From contig JAEZFE010000471.1 of the NCBI GenBank assembly GCA_023437865.1, forward strand, positions 1 to 6,378: DNA of 6,378 nt, in the 5' to 3' direction. Numbering within the stretch: the first letter of the stretch is position 1; each line of letters starts with the position of its first letter. Shown here one piece after another: positions 1-5,751 of the stretch. The notes beneath the pieces were generated by a model, which did no database searches, was not told the DNA's origin, and saw only the letters and a list, made by a program, of their open reading frames with translations. Source of the DNA: Pseudomonadota bacterium (GTDB lineage: Bacteria > Pseudomonadota > Alphaproteobacteria > Rhodospirillales > Magnetospirillaceae). A program made the position numbers and the translations under genes.

Positions 1-73
1 CCTCGGGATCAGCCGCCTTGCGCTGCTTGGCCGAGGCCTGGAGCAGGAGTTCGTTGGGGGATTGCGCGGTCAT
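1..73 (-). CDS. addA: AddA helicase-nuclease, N-terminal 24 codons only (cut by window edge)
   Basis: The minus strand opens at ATG 73-71 and reads MTAQSPNELLLQASAKQRKA followed by ADPE before the window ends. A short Gln/Arg-rich lead into an 'AADP' segment is how alphaproteobacterial AddA proteins begin, just ahead of their Walker A motif, which would lie outside the window. AddA is the UvrD-like helicase and nuclease subunit that works with AddB on double-strand-break ends; its place downstream of addB supports the call. The start has no good Shine-Dalgarno: GGGGA lies 10 bases upstream and can fold into a hairpin ending at the ATG. An in-frame TAA at 97-95 blocks a longer N-terminus. The original start was probably at 583, now separated by the inserted cassette. 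The identification rests on only 24 residues plus context. Confidence 0.72.
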   Translation of the reverse strand, partial: MTAQSPNELLLQASAKQRKAADPE

Positions 74-105
74 GGGGAGCCGGTCCCCGATTTTTTATGG
101 GGAGC
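74..105 (-). promoter_or_regulatory. addA leader with two mutually exclusive short hairpins
   Basis: On the minus strand GGGGA (88-84) can pair with TCCCC (78-74), which abuts the addA ATG across a 5-base loop, or with an upstream TCCCC (103-99) across a 10-base loop containing A6. Both TCCCC copies belong to a 9-base direct repeat, ATGGGGAGC on the plus strand at 72-80 and 97-105. GGGGA is also the only Shine-Dalgarno-like sequence before addA, so either fold could hide it. The stems have only five pairs. A regulatory role is inference, and the repeat may simply be a trace of the insertion event. Confidence 0.25.
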
Positions 106-152
106 ACAGATGAACACAGATGAACACCGATGAACGCAGATGGCGTCTGTCA
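99..152. repeat. Left arm of cassette inverted repeat, four 10-bp units
   Basis: On the plus strand GGGG (99-102) starts the arm. A degenerate unit (100-109) is followed by ATGAACACAG (110-119), ATGAACACCG (120-129) and ATGAACGCAG (130-139), then ATGGCGTCTGTCA to 152. Read from the outside inward it matches the right arm (564 down to 511) unit by unit: 33 of 40 bases agree across the four units, and the inner 13 bases match with two single-base gaps. The minus-strand stop codon of the GxxExxY gene (152-150) lies at its inner end. Weaker similarity continues outward to 88. Confidence 0.85.
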
Positions 153-533
153 TAGCGACACCCGCTTGTAGTCGATATGTGGACGCCCAAAGTTGATTAG
201 CAGGGCGGTCTTGAGGCCGCTGGCCCGCAAATAGTTTAGGCACTGGGCCACATGAGCCGCGCCAAGCTGCGCCTCGATTGCCTTCAGCTCGACAATGATG
301 CGGCCTTCGATAATCAGATCCGCGATATAGGTCCCCATCTCTCGGCCTTTATACATCACCCGAAACGGAGCTTCGCGCAGGACCGTCAGTCCGGCCAGTT
401 CAAGTTCGTACGCCAACGCGCGCTGATAGACGCCTTCGAGAAAGCCATGCCCGATGGTGCCGGCGACTTCAAAGGCAGCGCGGAGGATTTCTGCCGTCAA
501 TGGGTCCTTCTGACGAGACGCATCTGTGTTCAT
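150..533 (-). CDS. GxxExxY protein, small PD-(D/E)XK nuclease-fold protein
   Basis: This 127-residue protein matches the GxxExxY family (Pfam PDDEXK_3) in length and layout. The name motif is G30-FL-E33-GV-Y36. A PD-(D/E)XK-like core follows: D72 in the 'YIADL' strand, E82-L-K84 in 'IVELKA', Q97 in 'AQCLNYL', and the typical ending 'LLINFG' (111-116) with a KR near the C-terminus. All expected acidic and lysine positions are present, so the fold looks intact. The biochemical role of the family is not settled; nuclease activity is inferred from the fold. No signal peptide or membrane segment is visible. The ATG lies inside the right repeat arm, so the arm encodes MNTD. It has no Shine-Dalgarno of its own, but its ATG overlaps the stop of a 17-codon ORF as ATGA (533-530), suggesting coupled initiation. 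Lower GC than the flanking genes suggests acquisition. Confidence 0.88.
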   Translation of the reverse strand: MNTDASRQKDPLTAEILRAAFEVAGTIGHGFLEGVYQRALAYELELAGLTVLREAPFRVMYKGREMGTYIADLIIEGRIIVELKAIEAQLGAAHVAQCLNYLRASGLKTALLINFGRPHIDYKRVSL

Positions 534-564
534 CTGTGTCTATCTGCGTTCATCGGTGTTCCCC
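511..564. repeat. Right arm of cassette inverted repeat, four 10-bp units
   Basis: On the plus strand the units are CTGTGTTCAT (524-533), CTGTGTCTAT (534-543), CTGCGTTCAT (544-553) and a degenerate CGGTGTTCCC (554-563), ending in CCCC (561-564). On the minus strand this is the same ATGAACACAG-type series as the left arm, with the same number of units and spacing from the terminal GGGGA. The GxxExxY start codon (533-531) opens the innermost unit. Outward similarity with the left flank continues weakly to 575 (11 of 15 bases over 561-575 against 88-102). Confidence 0.85.
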
Positions 565-583
565 AATAACGATCGCCCGTCAT
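530..583 (-). CDS. 17-codon leader ORF, probably the displaced start of addA
   Basis: ATG at 583-581 begins two bases after the addB stop and has a strong Shine-Dalgarno: GGAGG at 595-591, seven bases upstream, inside the last addB codons. It reads MTGDRYWGTPMNADRHR and stops at TGA (532-530), overlapping the GxxExxY start as ATGA. Only its first five codons lie outside the cassette and its flank; the rest come from the repeat arm. The likely reading is that this is the original addA start, cut off by the insertion, which now brings ribosomes to the GxxExxY gene. The peptide itself is probably without function. An alternative is that it is untranslated and the strong signal is residual. Confidence 0.45.
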   Translation of the reverse strand: MTGDRYWGTPMNADRHR

Positions 584-585
584 CC

Positions 586-3531
586 TCACTCCTCCCCATC
601 CTCGCCCTGGGTCGCCCATTCCCTCAGGCGGGCCAGGTGGAGATAGTCGCTGTATTTGGGCGCGCGGTCCGGGTGGGGGCGGGCTTCGTAGGGGGTGCGT
701 TCGTCGTCGAAGGTGGCGACCAGCGCGGTCAGGCCTTCCAGGGCGTCGTCGGTCAGGGTCTTGGTGTCGTCGCCGGCGGATTTCTCCTCGCCGCCGTCCT
801 GGCCGCCCTTCAGGCGCCAGTACAGCATGCGGCTGACTTCGGCGGGCGGGATGGGATCGAAGCCGCCGAAGCGGGCGATGGCAGCTTCCAACGGCAGCTG
901 GGGGGCATAGCCGGCGGCCACTTCGCGGGCGCTGGGCGGCATGCCGGTCTTGTAGTCGATCAGCGCCAGCGTGCCGTCGGCCATCACGTCGATGCGGTCG
1001 GCGCGGGCATGCAGGAGGAACGGGCCGGCGGGGCCATCGACCTCCAGGCCGCCCTTGATCTCGCAGAAGGTGCGGGCGACTTCGGCCCGCCGGCTGCACT
1101 CGTGGGCGACCAGCCAGCGCGCCACCGACAGGAAGCGTGGCCACCAGAATGCCCACAGGCCGGGGCGGGCCAGCGCCTCCTGGAATACGTCCCGGCCGAT
1201 GGCGATCAGCCGCGCCTCGGCATCGGGCGGCAGCTCGCCGGGGTTCTCCATGACCCATTGCTCGATGGCCTTGTGCACCAGGCTGCCGTAATCGGCGGCG
1301 CTGGCGTCGGCATCAATGGGGTCAAGCGCGCGCAGGCCCAGCACGTGCTTGGCATAGACCGCATAGGGGTCGCGCATCCAGGTCTCGATCTCGGTCACCG
1401 ACAGGCGGCGCGGGCGGGCCGCCACCGGCGGGCGCGGCGCGGGCGGGCCAATGCGCTCGGCCTGGCCGGGGCGGTCGATCTGGGCGTGCCAGTCCAGGAA
1501 CTGGCCGGCATCCTCCGTGAAGGTCAGGCCGGCGGCCTCCATCACCGCGTCCAGCCGCATCAGCCAGCGCGACGGTACGGTGGGGGTGCCATCGACGCGG
1601 ATTGCGCGGGTCAGCACCACGCGCGGCGCGGCGAAGGCCTGGGCGAAGTCGTGGGCCGACAGGCCGATGCGGCGCTCGGGGGCGGGCAGGCCGAAGGCCT
1701 GGCGCATGGGCCGGCTCATCCATGGATCGGCCTGCGCCTCGCCCGGCCAGGTGCCCTCGTTCAGGCCGCCCAGCACGATCACGTCGGCATGCTGAAGGCG
1801 CGCCTCCATGGGGCCCCAAAGGAACAGGCGGGGATGGCTGCCCCACGGCTTGCGCACCACTTGGCCTGCCAGCAACTCGTCGAACAGGGCGGGGTAGTGG
1901 CGGGGCGGAATGGCGGGAAACAGGTCCCTGATGCCGTTGGCGGCGGCGCCCAGATCGCCCGCCCATTGCGCCAGCGCGATACCGGCCTCGCCCTTCCACA
2001 GACGGGCGGCGCCGGGGGTCTGGCCGTCGCCCGCCAGCGTCTCGGCGCATTCCATGTGGGCGCGGATCAGCTCGGCCAGAGTGGCGGTGGGGGCGCCCAT
2101 GACATGGGCGAAGGGGGCAGTAATGGCGTCCAGCCCGTCGAGCCAGCGGACCAGCCGGGGATCACGCGCGGCGGCCCTCAGGCCGGCGACGCCGGGGCCG
2201 GGGCGGGGGCCACGCAGCACGTCGCGCTCCAGCCGGCGCACCATGGCGCGGAAGCTCGCCGTATCCTCGCCTCCCGCCGCCAGCGGATGCTTGAGGCAGG
2301 CTAAGGTGGCGTGGGGGGCGAAACCATCGGCGACCATTTCCGCCACCAGCCGCAAGAAGGTGCCGGGCCCGCTGGTGGACAGCGGCTGACCGGCGGAATC
2401 GTCGATGTCCAGGTCCCAGCGCTTCAGCTCGGCGGCGACCCGGCGGGCCAGATTGCGGTCGGGCGTGACTAAAGCGGCGGTCTGGCCGTCCACCTCCAGG
2501 GCCTGGCGCAGGATCAGGGCGATGGCGCCGGCTTCCTCGCGGGTGCCCGGTGCGTCCAGGCGCGACACGTTGTCCAGCGTCGCCGCAGGGAATTCGCCCA
2601 GATCGCGCCATGCCTCGCAGGTCGCGGCAGGGCGCAGGGCCTCGGCCAGCAAGATGGAGCGGGCGGCGCGCGGATCGGGCTGGGCCAGCAGCGGGCGGAC
2701 GGCGCGGCGGCTCACGCCCAGGCGGTCCAGCAGCTTTTTCATCCCCATCTGCGGGTGGCTGTCATCCAGCTGTGCCCAGGCCGCATCCTCCAGATGGGTG
2801 TCGAGGCCGGGCAGGATGATGCGGCCCTGGGGCAGCCCGGCCACCACCGCCCGCAGATCGGCGGTGGCCGGGCGCGAGCCGGTGGAGCCGGCGGCGATCA
2901 CCGGCGTGTCCGGCGGATCGGCGCGCCAACGCTCGGCCTCGGCGTCCAGCACCCGGTTGATGCGCTCCTGCGGGTCCAGGCGGCCCCCCAGCAGCGCCGG
3001 CCAGTGCTCGGTGACGATTTTCAGGAATTCCAGGGTCACCTGCCAATGGGCGGCATAGTCCTCGGGGACCAGCTGGGCCAGCTTGGCAAAATCCACCCGC
3101 TCGATCTGCACGGCGTCGAGGAGCGTGGCCAGCTCGCCGGCCAGCCGCGCCGCCTGGTCAGGCGAGGGGGCGCGGCCGCCGCGCCCGCCGCCCATGGCCA
3201 TGACCAGCCGGGTCAGCAGCAGGGCCCGCTCTACCGGCATGATGGCGGGCGGGATGTCCAGCGGGCCGTCGGCGAACAGCTCGATCTCGCCCTCGTCCAC
3301 TGCGTCGATGGGGCGCATGCGCGGCAGCAGCAAGGGCTTGCCGCCCGAACGGCGCAGGAAGGCCTCTTTCAGCGAGCGGCAGGCGCGGCGGTTGGGCAGC
3401 AGCACCACCATCTCGGCCAGCTTCAGCGGGTCGTCCCCGGATTCAGCCAGCAGATGGATGGCCAGGCTGTCGACGAAGGGCAGTCCCGGCGGGATGGAGA
3501 AGATGTTTGATCCCGCCGGCGGCATGCTCAT
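586..3531 (-). CDS. addB: AddB, double-strand break repair helicase-like/nuclease subunit
   Basis: The 981-residue protein matches the alphaproteobacterial AddB type in length and layout. AddB pairs with AddA in the cytoplasm to resect double-strand ends for RecA loading. The N-terminus (IPPGLPFVD, 13-21; LLPNRRACRS, 44-53) is a helicase-like fold with no visible Walker A. A family 'GLNEGTWP' motif is at 589-596. The C-terminal RecB-like nuclease domain is complete: H753 in 'YGSLVHKAIE', D848 in 'ADRID', D859-Y-K861 in 'LIDYKTG', then 'PQLPLEA'. I saw no four-cysteine iron-sulphur arrangement of the Firmicute kind. The ATG at 3531 overlaps the murU stop (ATGA, 3528-3531), with GGA nine bases upstream; a second ATG two codons later is possible. 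The stop (588-586) is followed by the strong start signal now captured by the inserted cassette. Confidence 0.95.
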   Translation of the reverse strand: MSMPPAGSNIFSIPPGLPFVDSLAIHLLAESGDDPLKLAEMVVLLPNRRACRSLKEAFLRRSGGKPLLLPRMRPIDAVDEGEIELFADGPLDIPPAIMPVERALLLTRLVMAMGGGRGGRAPSPDQAARLAGELATLLDAVQIERVDFAKLAQLVPEDYAAHWQVTLEFLKIVTEHWPALLGGRLDPQERINRVLDAEAERWRADPPDTPVIAAGSTGSRPATADLRAVVAGLPQGRIILPGLDTHLEDAAWAQLDDSHPQMGMKKLLDRLGVSRRAVRPLLAQPDPRAARSILLAEALRPAATCEAWRDLGEFPAATLDNVSRLDAPGTREEAGAIALILRQALEVDGQTAALVTPDRNLARRVAAELKRWDLDIDDSAGQPLSTSGPGTFLRLVAEMVADGFAPHATLACLKHPLAAGGEDTASFRAMVRRLERDVLRGPRPGPGVAGLRAAARDPRLVRWLDGLDAITAPFAHVMGAPTATLAELIRAHMECAETLAGDGQTPGAARLWKGEAGIALAQWAGDLGAAANGIRDLFPAIPPRHYPALFDELLAGQVVRKPWGSHPRLFLWGPMEARLQHADVIVLGGLNEGTWPGEAQADPWMSRPMRQAFGLPAPERRIGLSAHDFAQAFAAPRVVLTRAIRVDGTPTVPSRWLMRLDAVMEAAGLTFTEDAGQFLDWHAQIDRPGQAERIGPPAPRPPVAARPRRLSVTEIETWMRDPYAVYAKHVLGLRALDPIDADASAADYGSLVHKAIEQWVMENPGELPPDAEARLIAIGRDVFQEALARPGLWAFWWPRFLSVARWLVAHECSRRAEVARTFCEIKGGLEVDGPAGPFLLHARADRIDVMADGTLALIDYKTGMPPSAREVAAGYAPQLPLEAAIARFGGFDPIPPAEVSRMLYWRLKGGQDGGEEKSAGDDTKTLTDDALEGLTALVATFDDERTPYEARPHPDRAPKYSDYLHLARLREWATQGEDGEE

Positions 3532-4241
3532 GCTTCGTCCGTTGTCAGGGCCGCTTCCACCTCGGGAAGGGCTTCCGGGGTGCCCACGTGGTACCAGCGG
3601 CCATCATGGACGATGCCGAACAGGCGGCCCTGGTCCAGCGCGCGGTCGTACAGAACGTTCAGCGAGAATTTGCCTGACGGGGCATCGCGGAACAAGCGCG
3701 GCGACAGGATCTGCACGCCCGAGAACAGCAGGGGGGCGACCTCGCGGTCCCTGCGCCGGCGCGGCATTCCGGCGGGATCGAGGAAGAAGTCGCCCGCCCC
3801 CTCATAGCCCATGGCGGTGGCGGTGGGCTGCATCAGCAGCAGCGCGTCCATACGGGAATCGTCCCAGAACTCGGCCAGCCGCTTCAAGGCCGGCGTGGCG
3901 CCGTCGGTCCAGATGATGTCCGAGTTGACCACATAAAATGGCGCCTGGCCCAGATGGGGCAGCGCCTTGGCGACGCCGCCACCGGTTTCCAGCAGCACGT
4001 CTTCGTGCGACAGGGTCAGGTTGGGCCGCCCGGCCAGGTGCTCGGCAACTCGGTGCGCCAGCCAATGGGTGTTGACCACCAGATGCCCGGCCTTCGCCTC
4101 GGCCAAATGGTCCAATGCGCGGTCCAGCATGGTGCGGCCGGCCACCGCCACCAGCGGCTTGGGTGTATGTTCGGTGATCGGGCGCATGCGCAGGCCCAGG
4201 CCTGCCGCAAGCACCATCGCATGGGTGGGCTGGGTGCTCAT
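3528..4241 (-). CDS. murU: MurU, MurNAc-1-phosphate uridylyltransferase
   Basis: This 237-residue nucleotidyltransferase has the sugar-nucleotide signature 'LAAGLGLRMRPIT' (11-23), with P27-K28 following, 'LLETGGG' (83-89) and the metal-binding 'VNSD' with D108. In Pseudomonas, MurU uses UTP to turn MurNAc-alpha-1-phosphate into UDP-MurNAc, so that recycled cell-wall sugar re-enters peptidoglycan synthesis past the fosfomycin-sensitive MurA step. The gene directly upstream is its pathway partner amgK, which favours MurU over other glucose- or mannose-1-phosphate nucleotidyltransferases. I chose the ATG at 4241 because it overlaps the amgK stop as ATGA (4238-4241) and sits just before the signature. 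The open frame extends further upstream, but that part is a shadow of amgK. AGAGGA lies about 13 bases upstream, longer than ideal spacing, so coupling probably matters. Confidence 0.88.
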   Translation of the reverse strand: MSTQPTHAMVLAAGLGLRMRPITEHTPKPLVAVAGRTMLDRALDHLAEAKAGHLVVNTHWLAHRVAEHLAGRPNLTLSHEDVLLETGGGVAKALPHLGQAPFYVVNSDIIWTDGATPALKRLAEFWDDSRMDALLLMQPTATAMGYEGAGDFFLDPAGMPRRRRDREVAPLLFSGVQILSPRLFRDAPSGKFSLNVLYDRALDQGRLFGIVHDGRWYHVGTPEALPEVEAALTTDEA

Positions 4242-5227
4242 GGCGCGGGAACGATCCTCTTGTCCTGGGGGATATGGGTGTCGAGCCAGGCGCGGATCTC
4301 GGCCAGCGCCGGGTGGGCGCAGGCCTGCTCCAAAAGCCGCCAGACGCGCGGGATGTGGCCCAGATAGATCGGCTTGCCGTCGCGCTTGCACAGCCGGGTG
4401 AAGATGCCGATGACCTTGGCGTGGCGCTGGGCCGCCATCACCGCCCACGAGGCCTCGAAGGCGGCGCGGTTGAGGCTGGGGAAGCGCGCCAGGTAACGCT
4501 CCTTCATGGCGGCGATCAGGCCGGTATCGATGTCGCGGCGGGCGTCCTCCAGCAGCGACATCGGATCGTAGGTGACGGGGCCGGCCACCGCATCCTGGAA
4601 GTCGAGCAGGCCGCAGGCCTTGAGGCCGGGCCGGTTCAGCAGCATCAGGTTGTCGACGTGGAAGTCGCGCAGCACGATGGTGTCGGGCACCGACCGGGCC
4701 ACCGGAAACGCCCGGTGCCAGAGGGCGGAATACTCGGCCTTGGCATCCTCGCTCGGAACCAGGCCGATGGCCGGCATGTACCACTCGGTCAGCAGGCAGG
4801 CCTCGGCCAGCAGGCGCTGGTCGTCATAGGGCGGCAGGTTGGCGGGGATGGCGTTAGCTTGCGCATGCATGTCCGCCAGCACGTCGGTAGCCAGCGCGTA
4901 AAGCGCGCGCTCGTCATGCCCTCGCGCCAGCAAGCGGGTATAGGTGTCGTCGCCGAGGTCTTCGAGCAGCAGCAGGCCGTTCTCCTCGTCCACCGCCAGC
5001 AGGCGCGGGGCGGAATAGCCCATCGCGTCGAGGTGGCGGGCGATGCGGACGAAGGGACGCACGTCCTCCTTGGGCGGCGGCGCGTCCATCAGCACGGCGC
5101 GCTCGGTGCCGCGTTGCAGGCGGTCGTAATGGCGGAAGCTGGCATCGCCGGCCAGCCGGCCGCGTTGGGCCTCGCCCCAGCCCGCCTGGGTCAGGAAGCG
5201 GGTGATCAGCGCGTCGCGCTCACTCAT
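4238..5227 (-). CDS. amgK: AmgK, anomeric MurNAc/GlcNAc kinase (aminoglycoside phosphotransferase fold)
   Basis: This 329-residue protein has the aminoglycoside phosphotransferase kinase fold. Visible parts are the 'GDASFRHYDRL' nucleotide loop (27-37), hinge-like 'LLLLEDLGDDTY', the catalytic loop 'LRDFHVDN' with D188 and N193, and the DFG equivalent 'LLDFQDA' with D209. AmgK phosphorylates MurNAc and GlcNAc at the anomeric position; MurU, next in the operon, consumes the MurNAc product. The context makes this far likelier than antibiotic resistance. The ATG at 5227 overlaps the tsaE stop (ATGA, 5224-5227) and has a clear Shine-Dalgarno, AGGAGAG at 5242-5236, eight bases away. A longer in-frame extension exists upstream but only shadows tsaE. 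The specific assignment as AmgK rests on fold plus neighbour; the kinase fold itself is plain. Confidence 0.88.
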   Translation of the reverse strand: MSERDALITRFLTQAGWGEAQRGRLAGDASFRHYDRLQRGTERAVLMDAPPPKEDVRPFVRIARHLDAMGYSAPRLLAVDEENGLLLLEDLGDDTYTRLLARGHDERALYALATDVLADMHAQANAIPANLPPYDDQRLLAEACLLTEWYMPAIGLVPSEDAKAEYSALWHRAFPVARSVPDTIVLRDFHVDNLMLLNRPGLKACGLLDFQDAVAGPVTYDPMSLLEDARRDIDTGLIAAMKERYLARFPSLNRAAFEASWAVMAAQRHAKVIGIFTRLCKRDGKPIYLGHIPRVWRLLEQACAHPALAEIRAWLDTHIPQDKRIVPAP

Positions 5228-5691
5228 GCCGTAATCTCTCCTAGGCGGTCGTCCCACTGCGCGTGGGAGGTCAGGGTGGCGCGGCGCGCGGTTTCGTTTT
5301 CGCCGGAAGCAAGCCGGATATCCAGCCGGCCCCGGGGCGTCAAATGGCCCAGGCGCTCGGGCCATTCGATCAGGCTGATGCCCTCCACGAAGGCGTCCTC
5401 GATTCCGAGTTCGTAGGAATCGTCCGGTTTCTCAAGCCGGTATAGGTCGAAATGCCAGATATCGGCGGGCTCGGCTTCGTAGGCCTGGACCAGGGTGAAG
5501 GTCGGGCTGGGGACTTCCTCGTCGGCGCTGGTCAGTGCCCGCACGAAGGCCCGCGCCAGCGTGCTCTTGCCGGTGCCCAGGTTGCCGAACAGCAGGATGA
5601 CGTCGCCGGGACGGGCCAGGCGCGCGAGGTTCGCCCCCAGGCGCCGGGTCGCGGCCTCATCGGCCAGATCGAGGGTGATCACTGTACTCAT
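5224..5691 (-). CDS. tsaE: TsaE, ATPase of the t6A tRNA modification complex
   Basis: The 155-residue protein is a typical P-loop TsaE (formerly YjeE). It shows Walker A 'GNLGTGKST' (36-44), 'SPTFTLVQAYE' (62-72), the family's 'HFDLYRL' (80-86) and 'LIEWPERLG' (107-115). With TsaB and TsaD it supports threonylcarbamoyl transfer to adenosine 37 of ANN-decoding tRNAs in the cytoplasm. I chose the ATG at 5691, giving MSTVITLDLADEAA, because family N-termini begin this way; an in-frame ATG at 5727 would add 12 unlike residues, and neither has a good Shine-Dalgarno. The 60 bases upstream (5692-5751) show no clear promoter or terminator, so the operon could be entered from the xerC-like ORF or from an unrecognised promoter there. 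In alphaproteobacteria tsaE commonly heads an amgK-murU-addB run. Confidence 0.93.
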   Translation of the reverse strand: MSTVITLDLADEAATRRLGANLARLARPGDVILLFGNLGTGKSTLARAFVRALTSADEEVPSPTFTLVQAYEAEPADIWHFDLYRLEKPDDSYELGIEDAFVEGISLIEWPERLGHLTPRGRLDIRLASGENETARRATLTSHAQWDDRLGEITA

Positions 5692-5751
5692 GCCCTCGCT
5701 TGTATCCCGCGTTGGGGGAGGGAGCAAATGCCCAAATAGGGGTAGCGCGGC

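Larger units (their letters stand above)
99..564 (-). mobile_element. Candidate insertion cassette: GxxExxY gene between inverted repeats
   Basis: One gene of 127 codons is enclosed by 54-base imperfect inverted repeats and placed between addB and addA, which are normally adjacent and co-translated. The gene is visibly less GC-rich than its neighbours and uses codons such as CTA, ATT and TTT. Flanking sequences CGGGCGATCG (minus strand 579-570) and CGGGGACCG (89-81) resemble a decayed target duplication. There is no transposase or recombinase; the only protein is of the PD-(D/E)XK fold. Mobility is therefore inference: it could be mobilised in trans, spread by its own nuclease through break repair, or be an old insertion that no longer moves. 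GxxExxY genes are scattered widely across bacteria; I recall similar repeats beside some of them but cannot verify that here. Confidence 0.5.

Noticed and set aside
74..96. Intrinsic terminator on the plus strand (GGGGA-GCCGG-TCCCC then T6)
   Set aside because: The stem has only five pairs and no plus-strand gene precedes it. The T-run is A6 on the transcribed strand, so it would not stop addA transcription.
99..152. CRISPR-like or plain microsatellite array
   Set aside because: Units are 10 bases and contiguous, with no spacers. The matching inverted arm at 511-564, in the same register, fits an element end better than random tandem repeats.
526..2304. Long plus-strand open frame of 592 codons
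   Set aside because: It lies antisense to addB, is dominated by Gly/Ala/Gln/His low-complexity sequence typical of GC-rich antisense frames, and resembles no family; addB has clear motifs across the same DNA.
4242..4784. N-terminal extension of murU to an ATG at 4784
   Set aside because: The extension is Arg/Pro/Gly-rich shadow of amgK; the nucleotidyltransferase signature starts just after the ATG at 4241, which overlaps the amgK stop.
4238..5227. amgK as an aminoglycoside-resistance gene
   Set aside because: It has the same kinase fold, but direct coupling to murU and its place in a housekeeping operon favour the cell-wall recycling kinase.
5228..5365. N-terminal extension of amgK to 5365
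   Set aside because: The extension shadows tsaE and lacks family similarity, while the ATG at 5227 has a strong Shine-Dalgarno at proper spacing.
4274..5416. Plus-strand open frame of 380 codons over amgK and tsaE
   Set aside because: It is an antisense shadow in GC-rich DNA, with no motifs, opposite two well-supported genes.
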